Source: Trichosporon coremiiforme
Taxonomy: Eukaryota > Basidiomycota > Tremellomycetes > Trichosporonales > Trichosporonaceae
Assembly: GCA_039545355.1 (NCBI GenBank)
Contig: BCJJ01000027.1
Location: 310,001-374,000 of the forward strand
Direction of reading: 5' to 3'
Length of the DNA stretch: 64,000 nucleotides
Shown: piece after piece, positions 1 to 12,100 of the stretch
Layout: each line of letters starts with the position of its first letter
How positions within the stretch are numbered: the stretch's first letter is position 1
Program-made: the position numbers and the translations under genes
Notes under the pieces: model-generated
Told to the model about the DNA's origin: nothing
The model's input: the letters and a program-made list of their open reading frames with translations, nothing else
The model's database searches: none

Positions 1-1213
1 TCCTGCACTCCTGGCCGTTGGTCTCGCCTTGGCCTGCCCCATGCGGTAACCGCCGTTCAGCACAGCTGCCGCTGCAGTACCAGCTGGCGCACTGGCACAC
101 TCACGTGAAAGAAAAAGTCACCGCGAGCTTGATGCTTACTGCAATTGTGTCCGGATCGCTGCTCGCTCGCTCGCTCGATATGGTTGGCTTAGGGCCGCCC
201 GATCTCCTTCGCCAGGCTTAATTTGAGATACACTCGCTCCCCACATGGCGCGGCTTCCTCCCCGTCCAACGTCGGATCTATCCTTCCTCTTCGCATTTGA
301 GATTGGCCCGAGTGTTCATTTGAGATGGACAATGATGGACTCTCCGACTGAAGATGCAGCGGAGAGAGCGGAGTGTCTGGGCCTGGTCTGCTGCTGCGAG
401 TGATCTAGTCGGCTGACTGCAGCCAATAGCCACGGCTGCTGATGTCGCACGGTGTGATCTGGAACCTGGGGAGATCGACCAAAACCGACTCCAAGGTACC
501 ACAGCCGTGGGCATTGAGACAGGCAGGCTAGACAGGGGCGGACGTATGGCTTGCAATGAACCTGGTCGTTCCTTGTTCGGCTCGCGCTTGGGTCGGGTTC
601 GCCCCAGCTCCAGCTCGGGCTGCATGCACGCGAAAGGGAGCAGCGGAGGACAACTGAGGCTGTCGAGGAGCGAAAAGGAGCGAAAAGGAGTGTAAGGCGG
701 CTGCGCGGAGGCAAGATGGCGCTGCTGACGTCACCGTAGACCGAACCCCTGTCGCTTGGGAGGAGACATCGCTCCCTCCGATGGCAATATGGATGCTCCG
801 TCGTCAAGCCTCAGTCTCTAGGAGCATCGTTTTCTTGGGCCTGGCGCCTCATACCGCGCACATCGCTCAACCCCCTGTGTACCTGCGCTGCTAGCTCTCT
901 GCCCATTCGACATTCGCCCTGTCCCCTGGCTCTACATTGCAAAGTCCATCGTCACTGGCCGTCTCCTCATCCTTTATAACAAAGCACTCGCAGACGTCTC
1001 CCCGGCCCAACCCGTGGTGACTCCAGCATTTAGCATACGACCTTTCTCAATCTCATAGCATTCTCTCATAGACCCGTTCTTCGAGACCGCAACGCTCTCT
1101 TACATCCTCAAGGCCCTCCAAGTCCCGGCACAGTGACCTTCCTCGACCCCCTCAAGAAGCTCTTTCACCACGGCCACGGCCACGGCCACGACAAGAACAA
1201 GGACGAGAACGAC
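1..1213. other. Upstream region, no gene seen
   Basis: No convincing coding region in either strand. Open frames here are short, lack family similarity and overlap one another. The right half becomes pyrimidine-rich, as expected for the promoter and leader of the plus-strand gene that starts at 1214. A TATA-like TTTATA lies at 973-978. Confidence 0.5.
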
Positions 1214-2416
1214 ATGGCCGCAACAGCAGCTCAGCCCCCAAGCCAGCCCCTCCGCGACCCGGACGCTATGGACGTCGACTCTGAGGGTCCCACCGGCTCG
1301 CAGCCGAGCGTCGACGGCTCAACCCCCACGAGCGAGAGCGTCACGACACCCACGACCCCGACCCCGGAGGCCGTCACCGCCAACCAGTCCCCGGTGAGCG
1401 GCACGCCCCTCCCCGACCAGCCGATTCCGGACGGCGCCAAGGCACCGCAGTGGAAGACAGACAACGGCCCGTCGACCGACAAGTCCCCGGCAGCGAGCGA
1501 ACCGATCAACGTCCCGAAGGAGACCGAGGCGCCCAAGCAGACCCCGAAGGAGGCACCGAAGACTGAGGCTCCGAAGCCGACGCCCCAACCCGAGGCGCCG
1601 AAAGCTGACAAGGGTCCCGTGCCCGAGCTCAAAGTGAGTATCGTGCCTTTGACGTCGTCTGCGTCTGTGCACCTGACGCCAATCTTCCCCCGCTGACGCT
1701 CCCAGGACCTGCTCAACAGCGAGAAGTCGATCGGCAGCGGGCTCGACTGCATGTCCATGTCCGTGTCGGAGCTGCAGGATCTGCTCGACCAAGCGACTGC
1801 TCTGAAGGCGGATGGCAACAAGGCGTTCGTGATCCGCCCACACACCGCCGCGACCCTCAAGACGGCCGAGGACGACTACAAGCGCGCGCTCGGCAAGCTG
1901 CCGAACGTGCCGAAGCACCTGCCTATGCCGACGTTGCAGGACCTGGCTGAGAAGGAGCGCATCGTGGAGATCAGCGACGAGGAGGCGGAGCAGATCGAGA
2001 AGGATCAGCAGGCGGGTCCCGTGCGTTGTAACGTCGACAACGAGATCCGGGACGCCAAAAAGGTCCTGTGGGCGAACCTTGGCGCCGTGTACGTCGCGCA
2101 GGGCCGCGACCGCGAGGCCGTCGACGCCTGCACGCGCGCGCTCCACTACGACCCGAAGTACCAGAAGGCGCTACTGCGTCGCGCGGCCGCGTCCGAGAAG
2201 CTCGGCACGTGGGCAGCTTTCACGAACGCCCAGCGCGACTACATTGCGCTCATGGGCATGCTCCCCGCCGCGCCCATGCCGGGAAGCGCGGACGCGCAGA
2301 ACCTGAAGCAGGTCGAGCAGGGTCTCAAGACGCTCCCCGCCAAGATTCGCGCGGCCAAGGACAAGGAGACGAACGAGGCGACGGACAAGATCGGCCAGAG
2401 CAAGATCTCCTCGTGA
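1214..2416 (+). CDS. TPR protein, TTC1-like co-chaperone
   Basis: Two exons, 1214-1633 and 1706-2416, give 376 aa; the 72-nt intron has GTGAGT and CCCAG ends and falls between codons. I chose ATG 1214 because the in-frame sequence before it has only a GTG at 1133. Residues 1-135 are a disordered Pro/Thr/Glu/Lys-rich tail. The C-terminal half holds TPR helices: KADGNKAF, then WANLGAVYVAQGRDREAV, ACTRALHYDPKYQKALLRRA, and a closing LPAKIRAAKDKE like the end of the TTC1 TPR block. TTC1-type proteins bind Hsp70/Hsp90 tails or small G proteins in the cytosol. The usual TTC1 tail after the helices is missing, and the protein ends soon after in KISS, so either the tail was lost or a last exon escaped me. 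Family assignment is from sequence pattern; partner is unknown. Confidence 0.75.
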
Positions 2417-3092
2417 CTTCCCCAGCCACCCGAGACCGGTACCTAGGTCCACGGCGATGCCGAGCCGGCGGGGGAACGATGGAAGTAGTCCGACCCCGGG
2501 CTCAAGCTGCACGAGGACGCGAACCGGATGCCCTAGGGCCGCGAGCGAGCGATAGCGAGCGAATCTGCAGCTCCGAGGCAGACGAGTAATGAGCGAGTAC
2601 GAGCCACCGATGGACAAGACCAAGAAAGCAGAAAGCAATTCGCCATTCAGTAGGATGGCCCAGGAGAAGAAGAGTACCACCGCATGGAGACGATATCAAG
2701 GAGACGAAACTTGTCATAGAACTTAACATCAGCAGCGAGCAGCAGGTCGTATCGTGACTGCATGTATCCGTTTTTTTCACACCGAGCCGCTGAGAAGAGC
2801 AGACGTTCATCCTCCCCGTGAATCTGACATCATGTTATCAACGCTCCACCGCTCCATAATCCGGCACCAGGGTTCATTAAGGTGAGCTCGGTTATCGTTG
2901 AGTTCGGGCCAAATCCTAATCGGTCGTCCTATATCGGCCATGTCCGGATACCCCGCGGCACCCCTCGATCCTGGAATCGAGCCCACCTCCGATCACCAGG
3001 TCCGCTGTTGCCCTCGCCTAGCTCGTCTGACTTTATCTTCCTCCTGATCAACTGGACACTCTAGCGCTCACGCACATACCCACGCGCTCGGC
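2417..3092. other. Intergenic region TTC1-like to dimethylargininase
   Basis: 3' flank of the TPR gene and promoter of the next plus-strand gene. No gene or repeat recognised. A pyrimidine-rich stretch (about 3015-3085) precedes ATG 3093. Confidence 0.5.
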
Positions 3093-3977
3093 ATGCCCGT
3101 CCTCCTTGTGCGCCCGCCCGCCAGCTCCCTCGCGCAGGGCCAGATCACGCACATCGCGGCATCCTCCGACGTCTCCTTCCCCAAGGCGCAGAAGCAGTGG
3201 GCGAACTATGTCAAGATCTACGCCGAGCGCGAGTGGACCTTGATCTCTGTGCCGCGCGACGACTCGTGCCCGGACAGCGTGTTCATCGAGGACTCGATCG
3301 TCGTGTTTGGCGACATGGCCGTCATCGCCTCGCCCGGAGCTGAGACGCGCAAGCCCGAGATCGGCCCCGTCGTGACGACGGTCAAGGAGAGGCTGCCCGG
3401 ACTCAAGCTGCACAAGATTGAGCTGCCCGGCACGCTCGACGGAGGCGACGTGCTCAAGGTCGGCAAGACGGTGTACGTCGGTCGCTCCAGCCGTACCAAC
3501 GACGAGGGTATCCGCCAGCTCGCCGACATTGTGGGCAGGGAAGGGTACGAGGTCAAGGCTATCCCGACGACGAAGGCGCTGCACCTGAGTGAGTCCATTA
3601 TCGTCCCCTTATCACTCCCTCTTGCGCCCCTATGCCTCACCCTGCTACCGCCGCTGTAGTCTTGTTCACCCCAGCTGACAGCAGAATCCGCAATCACCGC
3701 CCTCCCCGACGGAACCATCATCGGATACGAGCCAATTGTCGACGACACCTCGCTGTTCCCCTCCTTTGCAGCCGTGCCGGAGCCCGAGGGCGTCGCCGTC
3801 GTCGTGCTCGGGGAGAACGACGTGCTCATGTCGGCTTCGGCGCCCAAGACGCGCGAGATGCTGGTGGCCCGTGGACTGAACGTTACGACGGCGGAGATCA
3901 GCGAGTTCGAGAAGCTCGAGGGATGCGTCACGTGTCTCTCTGTGCGTGTTAGGGACGAGGACATCCAGCCGGAGTAA
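3093..3977 (+). CDS. Dimethylargininase (DDAH family)
   Basis: Hydrolyses asymmetric dimethylarginine to citrulline and dimethylamine; a pentein-fold amidinotransferase-type enzyme expected in the cytosol. Exons 3093-3588 and 3685-3977 encode 262 aa. Visible family marks: SVFIEDSIVVFGDMAVIASPG, LDGGDVL, the active-site His in ALHL (about residue 164) and the nucleophile region EGCVTCLS near the C-terminus, with Cys249 matching the catalytic Cys of animal DDAH. The 3' splice site is a tandem ACAGCAG; using the second AG gives HLKSAIT, which fits the family's HLK(S/T), while the first gives HLTESAIT. Length fits the family (about 255-285 aa). DDAH is patchy in fungi; it could recycle dimethylarginine released from arginine-methylated proteins. 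That role is inferred. Confidence 0.87.
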
Positions 3978-5063
<1,086 letters not shown>

Positions 5064-5712
5064 GCTGCTCGTTAGCTTGAGCTAGTTCATCTTTCGTCAT
5101 CACTGCTTCTTGAACGGACGGTGCCCTTTCCTTCGTTTCGCTCTTTGTACTTTTGATAGGCTAGGTTGAGCACCATTCTGTATTGTACCCATGCATCGGC
5201 TCCCTGCCTCGTAACAACCACTTGCTTGATGCTTCCTTGTTGCCACTTGAGACATGCTCGCGTGGTTGCACTATTGTTTGCTTGCCACCAAGTGCGCGGA
5301 GCGTGAGAGCAGAGAGCAGCCGTGGGAGAGCTGCGATGTGGAAGATCACGGCTCTGAGCCAGGCTCGGATCAAGATCAGATCAGAAAGCGGATGGAAGCG
5401 GCGAATATGGAGGCTCGCAATTCCCGAGTGAGCCTGTATACCGCCTCCACCTCCTCGCTACCCCCGCTGCAACACGCCAGCGCCTTGCACCAGCCAATTA
5501 GGATCGGTTGAGTCTCGACGGCAACCAGTCTGTGGCGACTGACATCTCGGTGCGGGGAACGCGGGGATGACAATGCAACCTGTAGCCCACATTACTTTAC
5601 GTTCTCGTCTTGGTGTGTCCCTCATCACATTCTCATCCTCCTCACCTACCGATTCGCCGCTGAGCGCTCCCCCTTTCGCTTACTACTCTCCACTACGTTC
5701 CGCACTCTCGTC
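5064..5712. other. Intergenic region H3 to isochorismatase-like gene
   Basis: 3' flank of histone H3 and promoter of the next gene. No coding region accepted. Pyrimidine-rich leader (about 5630-5712) directly before ATG 5713. Confidence 0.5.
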
Positions 5713-6369
5713 ATGTCAATCAACCCCCGCCGTACCGTCCTCCTCATCTGCGACGTGCAGGAGCGCTTTCGCAGCGCGGTCCACGGCTTCGAGACCATGT
5801 CGTGCAACATCCAGAAGATGATCCGCGCGGCGCAGATGCTCGACATGCGCGTGCTCACGACGATACAGAAACCGGAGCTCGCGCTCGGCGCTACGATCCA
5901 GGAGCTCGGCATCGACAAGCTGCCAAAGCACCTGAACATGGGCATCTTCCCCAAGTCCAAGTTCAGCATGATGACACCCGAGGTCCTCAAGGCGCTCGGG
6001 GGCAAGTGGGCCGAGAGCGTCGGCGGCCCCGCCGGCACGGGGAACACGGAAGAAGTCGACCGCGTCATCATTGTTGGCATCGAGAGCCACATCTGTGTCA
6101 CCCAGACGGTACTCGACGCCATCCCGCTCAGCAAGTACAAGCCCATCGTCGTCGCGGACGCTGTGTCCTCTTGCAACGCCGCAGAAGTCCCGATCGCCCT
6201 TGAGCGACTCGCCCGCGCAGGCGCCGACGTCTCCACGTCCGAAAGCGTCCTGTTCCAGCTCATGGGAGACGCGTCCTATCCCCGCTTCAAGGAGTTCGCC
6301 AACCTCATCAAGGAGTACAAGGACAGCACGGCCAAGTCCTTTGACGTCCTCCTCAAGGCTAAGATGTAA
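5713..6369 (+). CDS. Isochorismatase-fold cysteine hydrolase (ISOC1-like)
   Basis: Single exon, 218 aa, with a clear ATG after GTC. The cysteine-hydrolase triad is visible as Asp14 in LLICDVQERF, Lys81 in FPKSKFSM and Cys128 in GIESHICVTQT, with the cis-peptide-type turn just before the Cys. Size and the GIESHICV signature fit the ISOC1/ISOC2 group found in mitochondria or peroxisomes of eukaryotes, whose physiological substrate is unknown. An insert GGPAGTGNTEEVD (about residues 104-116) lengthens the loop before the catalytic strand. No targeting sequence is obvious. Other members of the fold cleave nicotinamide or isochorismate; nothing here allows a choice of substrate. Confidence 0.9.
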   Translation: MSINPRRTVLLICDVQERFRSAVHGFETMSCNIQKMIRAAQMLDMRVLTTIQKPELALGATIQELGIDKLPKHLNMGIFPKSKFSMMTPEVLKALGGKWAESVGGPAGTGNTEEVDRVIIVGIESHICVTQTVLDAIPLSKYKPIVVADAVSSCNAAEVPIALERLARAGADVSTSESVLFQLMGDASYPRFKEFANLIKEYKDSTAKSFDVLLKAKM

Positions 6370-6532
6370 GCGGGCCTGCATCCTAACAAAGTTGCAAAGG
6401 CTTGAGCTGAACCATCCAGTAACTAGTGACGAGAACGGAGGAGGCAATGATAGAGAGATCGCAGCATCGACAGTCAACACTGCGGGCCCCTGTTGGGTCA
6501 CACAAACCTAGGAAATATGCATATGCGTTGTA

Positions 6533-6592
6533 TGCCTGTCTAAATTGGAGACTCAGTTCTATTGCTTGTCTAAAGTGGAGACTCAGAGCTCG
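6533..6592. repeat. 30-bp imperfect tandem duplication
   Basis: Two 30-bp copies, 6533-6562 and 6563-6592, share GTCTAA(A)(T/G)TGGAGACTCAG. The second copy covers the stop codon and last residues of the GRP94 gene (minus strand, ends 6583); the first lies in its 3' UTR. It looks like a recent local duplication. Confidence 0.8.
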
Positions 6593-8944
6593 TCGTGGAA
6601 GTACTGCTTCTTAAACTCCTCCCACTCAATCTCCTCATCGTCCTGGCCGATGTCCTCATCGGGGATCTCGTCCTCTACAGATTCCTCCTGGTCGACCAGG
6701 GTCTCGACAGCCACAGGCGGGGCAGGCTTGACGTCCTCGGGCGTCTTGGCGGTGGCGTCGACGGCGATCGTACGGCGGAGGAGGGCCTCAACGCGCTCGA
6801 AGAATGACACCGTGTCGGGTACGTCGAAACCGGAGCGGACGAGCGTCGTGTCGACGAGCACGCGCGCAGTCTCGAGAAGCTCGGGGTCCTCGGGCTCGGT
6901 CTGGACGCGCGCGAGCAGGCCCCGAATGAGAGGCGCCTTGGGGTTGATCTCCATCGTCTTGGGGAGATTCTTGAGCACCTCGAACATGGGGTCGCCCTCG
7001 GCCTCGGCCTTCTGCTGCATGACGCGCTGCATATTGGCGCTCCAGCCCATGCTGTCGACGACGATCGTGCACGGTGACGTGACCAGGCGGTTCGTGATGA
7101 CGACCTCGGCGATCTGGCCCTTGAAGTGCTCCTTGAGCCAGTCGGTCAGAGGCTCAAACTCCTCCTTGGCGAAGGCGAGCTCGGCGGCCTCGGCCTTGTC
7201 GAGCTCCTCGTCGCCGTACTCGAGTCCCTTTTTCGCGACGTCCTGCGCCTTCATGCCCGCAAAGGACGATAGCGCCTCCATCATCGGCTCGTCCGCAGCC
7301 TGGTTCAGCAGCAGCACCTCGTACCCGCGCGCGATGAGCTTCTCGACGAAAGGCGACTTCTTCAAGTCCTCGATCTTCTCGCCGACGCCGGCCATGTAGT
7401 AGATCTGCTTCTGGCCCTCCTTGCGGTTCTCGACATACTGCTCGAAGGAGACGTCGTCGCCCTTGGTCGACTGGAAGCGCAGCAACTTGGCAATCTTGTG
7501 CCTGCCCTTTTCGGCCTCAATCATGCCGATGCGCAGCGCGTTGCCGTACAGCTTGGTCACCGTCTTGAACTTCTCGGGCTCCTCCTCGGCGATCCGCGTG
7601 AATAGGTCCAGCGCCTTGCGCACCAGGATCCGCTGCAGCTGCGACAGGAAGCGCGTGTTCTGCAAGTTCTCGCGCGAGACGTTCAGGGGCAGGTCATCCG
7701 CGTCAATCGTGATCTTGACGAAAGAGAGCCAGCGAGGCATGTACTGCTGTCCGAGGTCGTCGGTGATGAACACGCGCTTCACCATGAGGCGCACGTTGTT
7801 CATGCCATTGCGGATCTGCGTCCACCAGTCTTTCGGCAACGAGTCCGGAATGTACATGAGCGCCTTATACGAGATGCCCGACGCCGTGTCGCCCGAGAAG
7901 TGGCTCCAGCCAAGCGGGTTCACAGTCTTGTCCTCGTTGATCGCCTTGAAGAAGTCGATGTAGTCCTTCTCCGGCACCGTTTTGGGGTCGCGCGTCCAGA
8001 TCGGCTCCTTGTCATTGACCTGGACCCAGAGAAACTCGGGCTTCTCCGCCTCCTCGCCGACAGCGTTCTTCGGCCGCTGTCTCTCATGCATGTAGATCGG
8101 GAAAGGTGTCGAAAACAGCGAGTGCTTGTCGACAAGGCTCCGAAGGTACCTCATCGACAGGAACTTCTTGTCTTCCTCGCCAATAGTCAGGACGATCTCA
8201 GTGCCGCGGCCGAGCGTGTTGCCACGCGGGTCGGGGTAGACCTCGAATGTGTCGCCGGTAGCGGACGAGACGAACGTGTGCTGGACGGGGTGCGGGTTCT
8301 CCTTGGTCGGGGGCGGCAGCGAGCTGACCTTGACCTCGGGCGAGACCAAGAAGGCGCTGTAAAAACCCAGACCGAATTGCCCGATCAGGTTGCCCTCCGA
8401 GCCTTTCGACTCCTCGGCGAGCTTGAGAAACTCGTTGGTGCCTGAACGCGCAATCGTGCCGAGATTCTTGGAAAGTTCAGACTTTGTCATGCCAATGCCG
8501 CTATCGCGGATGGTTAGCTTGCCAGTCTTACCGCCTTCGTCCAGATCGACCTTAATCGTCACGTTGCCCTCGCCGGACGACATGACGTCGGGTTCCGTGA
8601 GCGCCGTGATGCGCAGCTTCTCGAGGGCGTCATTGGCGTTGCTGAGCAGCTCGCGGAGGAAGACCTCCTTTTGCGTGTAAAGAGAATGAATGACGAGGGA
8701 GCGGAGGCGAGCGATGTCACTCTGGTGCGTCAGTTGCGTTCGAGAACACACCCGGAAATGTGATGATCGGCGTGCGTACCTCATAGTGGAACGTCTCGAC
8801 ACCCTCAGAGTCAGAAACGGGTGTGTCCGCAGCCAGAGCAGAGGCTGATGCTGCGTCGGCGACCGCGGACTCGTCCGCAGCCACAGCCGCAATGGCATGC
8901 GAACCAAAGACCGCTGCAGCGATCAGAATCTTGGCCAGTCTCAT
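6583..8944 (-). CDS. ER Hsp90 chaperone, endoplasmin/GRP94
   Basis: Two exons, 8944-8780 and 8721-6583 (58-nt intron), encode 767 aa. The chain starts with a signal peptide (MRLAKILIAAAVFG, cleavage near residue 23) and ends in HDEL, the ER retrieval signal. The N-terminal GHKL ATPase is intact: LRELLSNANDALEK, DSGIGM, GTIARSGT and GQFGLGFYSAFLV. The middle domain has LWVQVNDKEPIW, FVKITIDADDLPLNVSREN and the dimer domain has SANMQRVM. It folds secretory and membrane proteins using ATP. Compared with animal GRP94, the pre-N region and the charged linker between N and middle domains are very short (PRGNTLGRGTEI and IGEEDKKF border it). An acidic tail precedes HDEL. Confidence 0.97.
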
Positions 8945-9190
8945 GTCGTGATGCGATGGTGCTAAACAGGCCAGTGCTGAGCTGGCACTTCAACGCGTCA
9001 CGTCAAAGACATTGTTGTTGCGTCACGTGATGAGTTTCTGACCTCCACTCAGGCGTTCCAAGTCAGTCACCCTGTCGTGCTAGCGTGGGATTTCGGTCGG
9101 TGGTGCACAGGATGACATGTCATGCGAGACTGGATACATATGGGAGGGTGAGTGATGGGGTGTAAGAAGTAGGAACAAGGTCCACGCTGT

Positions 9191-12100
9191 CTACGAAAGG
9201 TGGAACGACCCACTACCGTCGCGGATGGCACGCCAGAGCTGCGTGGCGAGGACCTCCTTCGACGAGTAGTCAGGCAGCTTGAGGTACTGGGCACATGTCA
9301 TGACGGAAGGCAGCATCGAGTCCGCCTTGATAGGCGGCTCGTGCGGCTTGCGCACGACAGTGAAGGGCGGGTTAAGCGAGCGCCAGCCTCCGATGGGAAG
9401 CTTTGGGGAACCAGTCATGAACTGGAGGAACTCGCGGCGCTCAGAGCTGTCAAACGCTGACAAAATCTCGATGAGGTTGCGGATCGATCGGCTGTCGGCG
9501 TTGTAGCCATGATCGGCCTTGATGGTCTGCTCCAGCGTCTCCTTCGACCAGTCCTCGTCCGTGTTGCCGCAAAGAAGAGCGAGCTCCTCCGGCGAGAAGA
9601 TGCCGAGGTCGTTGATGGGGAAGATCATGGAGAATCCGACCTGGAACTCCTTGACCTGCTCGGCGATGCCAGAACCGAGGGTCTTGTCAAGGACCAGCTC
9701 GAGGTACTCTTCGAGATTGGAGTCATCTACGTCAACCATGCGACCACCCGGCTTGAGTTCAATGTCGTACCCAGGAAGGGTAAAGTCAAGCGACAGGTCC
9801 TGGAGTTTGGCGCCACCGATAGTCAAGGCAGAGAGCTTGTTCCTACGAGAGGAAGCCGGAAGCGCCGTGAACGACTCAATCTCCTGGCGAGCCTGGAGGT
9901 ACGTCTGAAGACGTTCGAGAGAGCGAGCCAGAGTCTCGTCGACCTGCTTCAGGGTAACAATGTTCTTGCGAACGGGCTTGCCGAGGAGCAGCTTCAGGAA
10001 GACCTTGTTCAAGTTAACATCGATGATACGCGAGTCAAGAAGAGCGCGACCGATGAACAGCCCGAGAGTCTTGAAGTATGAGTGCTTGGAGCTAGGGGCA
10101 TTCTTGATCTTCTCAGAGGTAGGGCCTGGGAAGAGGCCGTTTGGCGCAAAGACGTAGGGTCCTTCCTTCGAAGTGTCTTCGTCGCGCCACATGTGAAGCG
10201 AACGACGGGAGAACTCCTTCGAGGCCAGGGAGTAGAACTCAAGGGTTGGTCCGAGGCCGGTACCGATCTCGTCAAAGTACTCAACCTCAAGGATACCGTT
10301 CGACGTTCCGTACAGCTCAAGAACCTTCACGCATGACTCGAGCAGCTGAGCGCGCGAGATCCGCACTTTCTGACGCACAAGACGACCGAGATGCGCGAGG
10401 TTGTCGTCGCGTCGGTTGTTGTTGCTGCTGCGGGGTTGAGACGCTTGCCAATGGGCAATCAGACGGCCATACCCGAAGGAAGTAGAGCGCAAGAAGGAGT
10501 AGCGAGCCTCGAAGGGGAATAAGAAGGAGAAGTGCTTCGGGAGCTCGACCGCCCACTCGGGGAGACAGTTGCTCGCCAGAATCATTGTCTCCTCTAGCTG
10601 CCGGACGAGCTTCGCAGTCAACTTGTTGTTGACAAATAGAGACTCGTCCGGGACATCGACGCGCATTAACGTATCACGACCCTCGACGCACAGCGTGTGG
10701 ACGACACGAAGAAGGCGCAGGATCTTCGACACAGGAGCCGACGGATCGAGAACCTGAGGAAGGGTACTCGAGATGGATGCAGGCGAAGGGGCATCCACAG
10801 GTGCCTTGGCCGACGCTGGTCCCTCGACCTTGCGGAACTTGAAGGTGACTGGGATGTTGAAAGCGCTCAAGGGTGAAGGCGAAGACTTGGCGTACTTGTG
10901 GACGGCACCGTAGACAGTGTCTTCTAATGAAAGAACCTGACCATTGATCGAGAACTCGAGGTGCCAGTCGGCGGGAGCGGTCTTAACGGCCCCGGCGTAA
11001 GAGCTGCGCGAAGGTGTACTGCTTGAGCCCGCGTTGGCGCTGGAAGATGTGGCCTGGTTTGGCGTAGCGATGCGAGTGCCGTCCGGAGTTTGGGCCTCGA
11101 CTCGCGAACCGTCGGGGGCCATAGACATATTGACGACCTTCTCAGTTGGCCGCTCGAGCTCCTCCTCCATGTCCTCCTCAAAGACCTCGGCATCATACTC
11201 GTCCTCAGAGTAGTCGTCGTCGAAGTCCATGCTCACGGGCATCTGCGGAAGGACAGCCGGCTCAGAAGAAGCGCCTGCGGCCGCGGCACCGGACGAGGGG
11301 CCCGCGGCAGCTTCCCCGGTGGCAGCGTCAGCTGAAGCAGAAGCACCGCCCTCGGCGTCAGGCGGCAAGCCGCTCAGGCGAGCGCTGCGACGGCGTTGAG
11401 GCTTGGCATCTTCCTTGGCCCCCTTACTCTCCGGCGACTCCTGCGGCTGCTGTGACTGAGGCGGCTGGGTGCTGGAAGAGGGCTCATCCTGAGTTCCTGG
11501 AGGAGCGCCCATACCCCGCGACCCAGCGGCCAGGGCGGCAAGCAACCTAGACGTGGATCCGCCGCTTCCGCCCCTGCTAGCGGCGTAAGCTGCGAACATA
11601 TTCTGGAGGGCCGAGTTGCTGCTCAGATAGTTGGGGTCAGCAACCCGTGGACGCAGATAGTCGTGGAGCGCCTGTACAGGGGCGATAGCCTGAATCGTGA
11701 CGCTCAAGGCGCTCATCTGCTTGGGGATATCCTCGCCTTCCTCGGCCTGGAGGCGGATACGCATAGATCGAGCAAGCGACGAGCTGCCGGTGCCCATTCC
11801 GTTGAAAGCGGTCTCGACGTCGAGATTCTCCAGTCTGCCGAGGGACTCATGCAGCCGCTTCACAAGCATGACTAACGGAGAAGGCGAGGCCACAGCAGAG
11901 TCGGAGAAGATCTCGAAAAGGATGTCGCGACGGGTCGAAGATGGAACCGTTCCATCGATATCGACATACTCGAGGAGGCCATCAACAAGACCACTCTTCA
12001 GGAGCTCAAACGAAGAGAGCGCCTGTCCGACGTTGGAGAACTGAGCCGCGATCTCCCTCAGGGTATCTCGAAGTTCCGGTTCGGTAGCCTCGGGCTGACA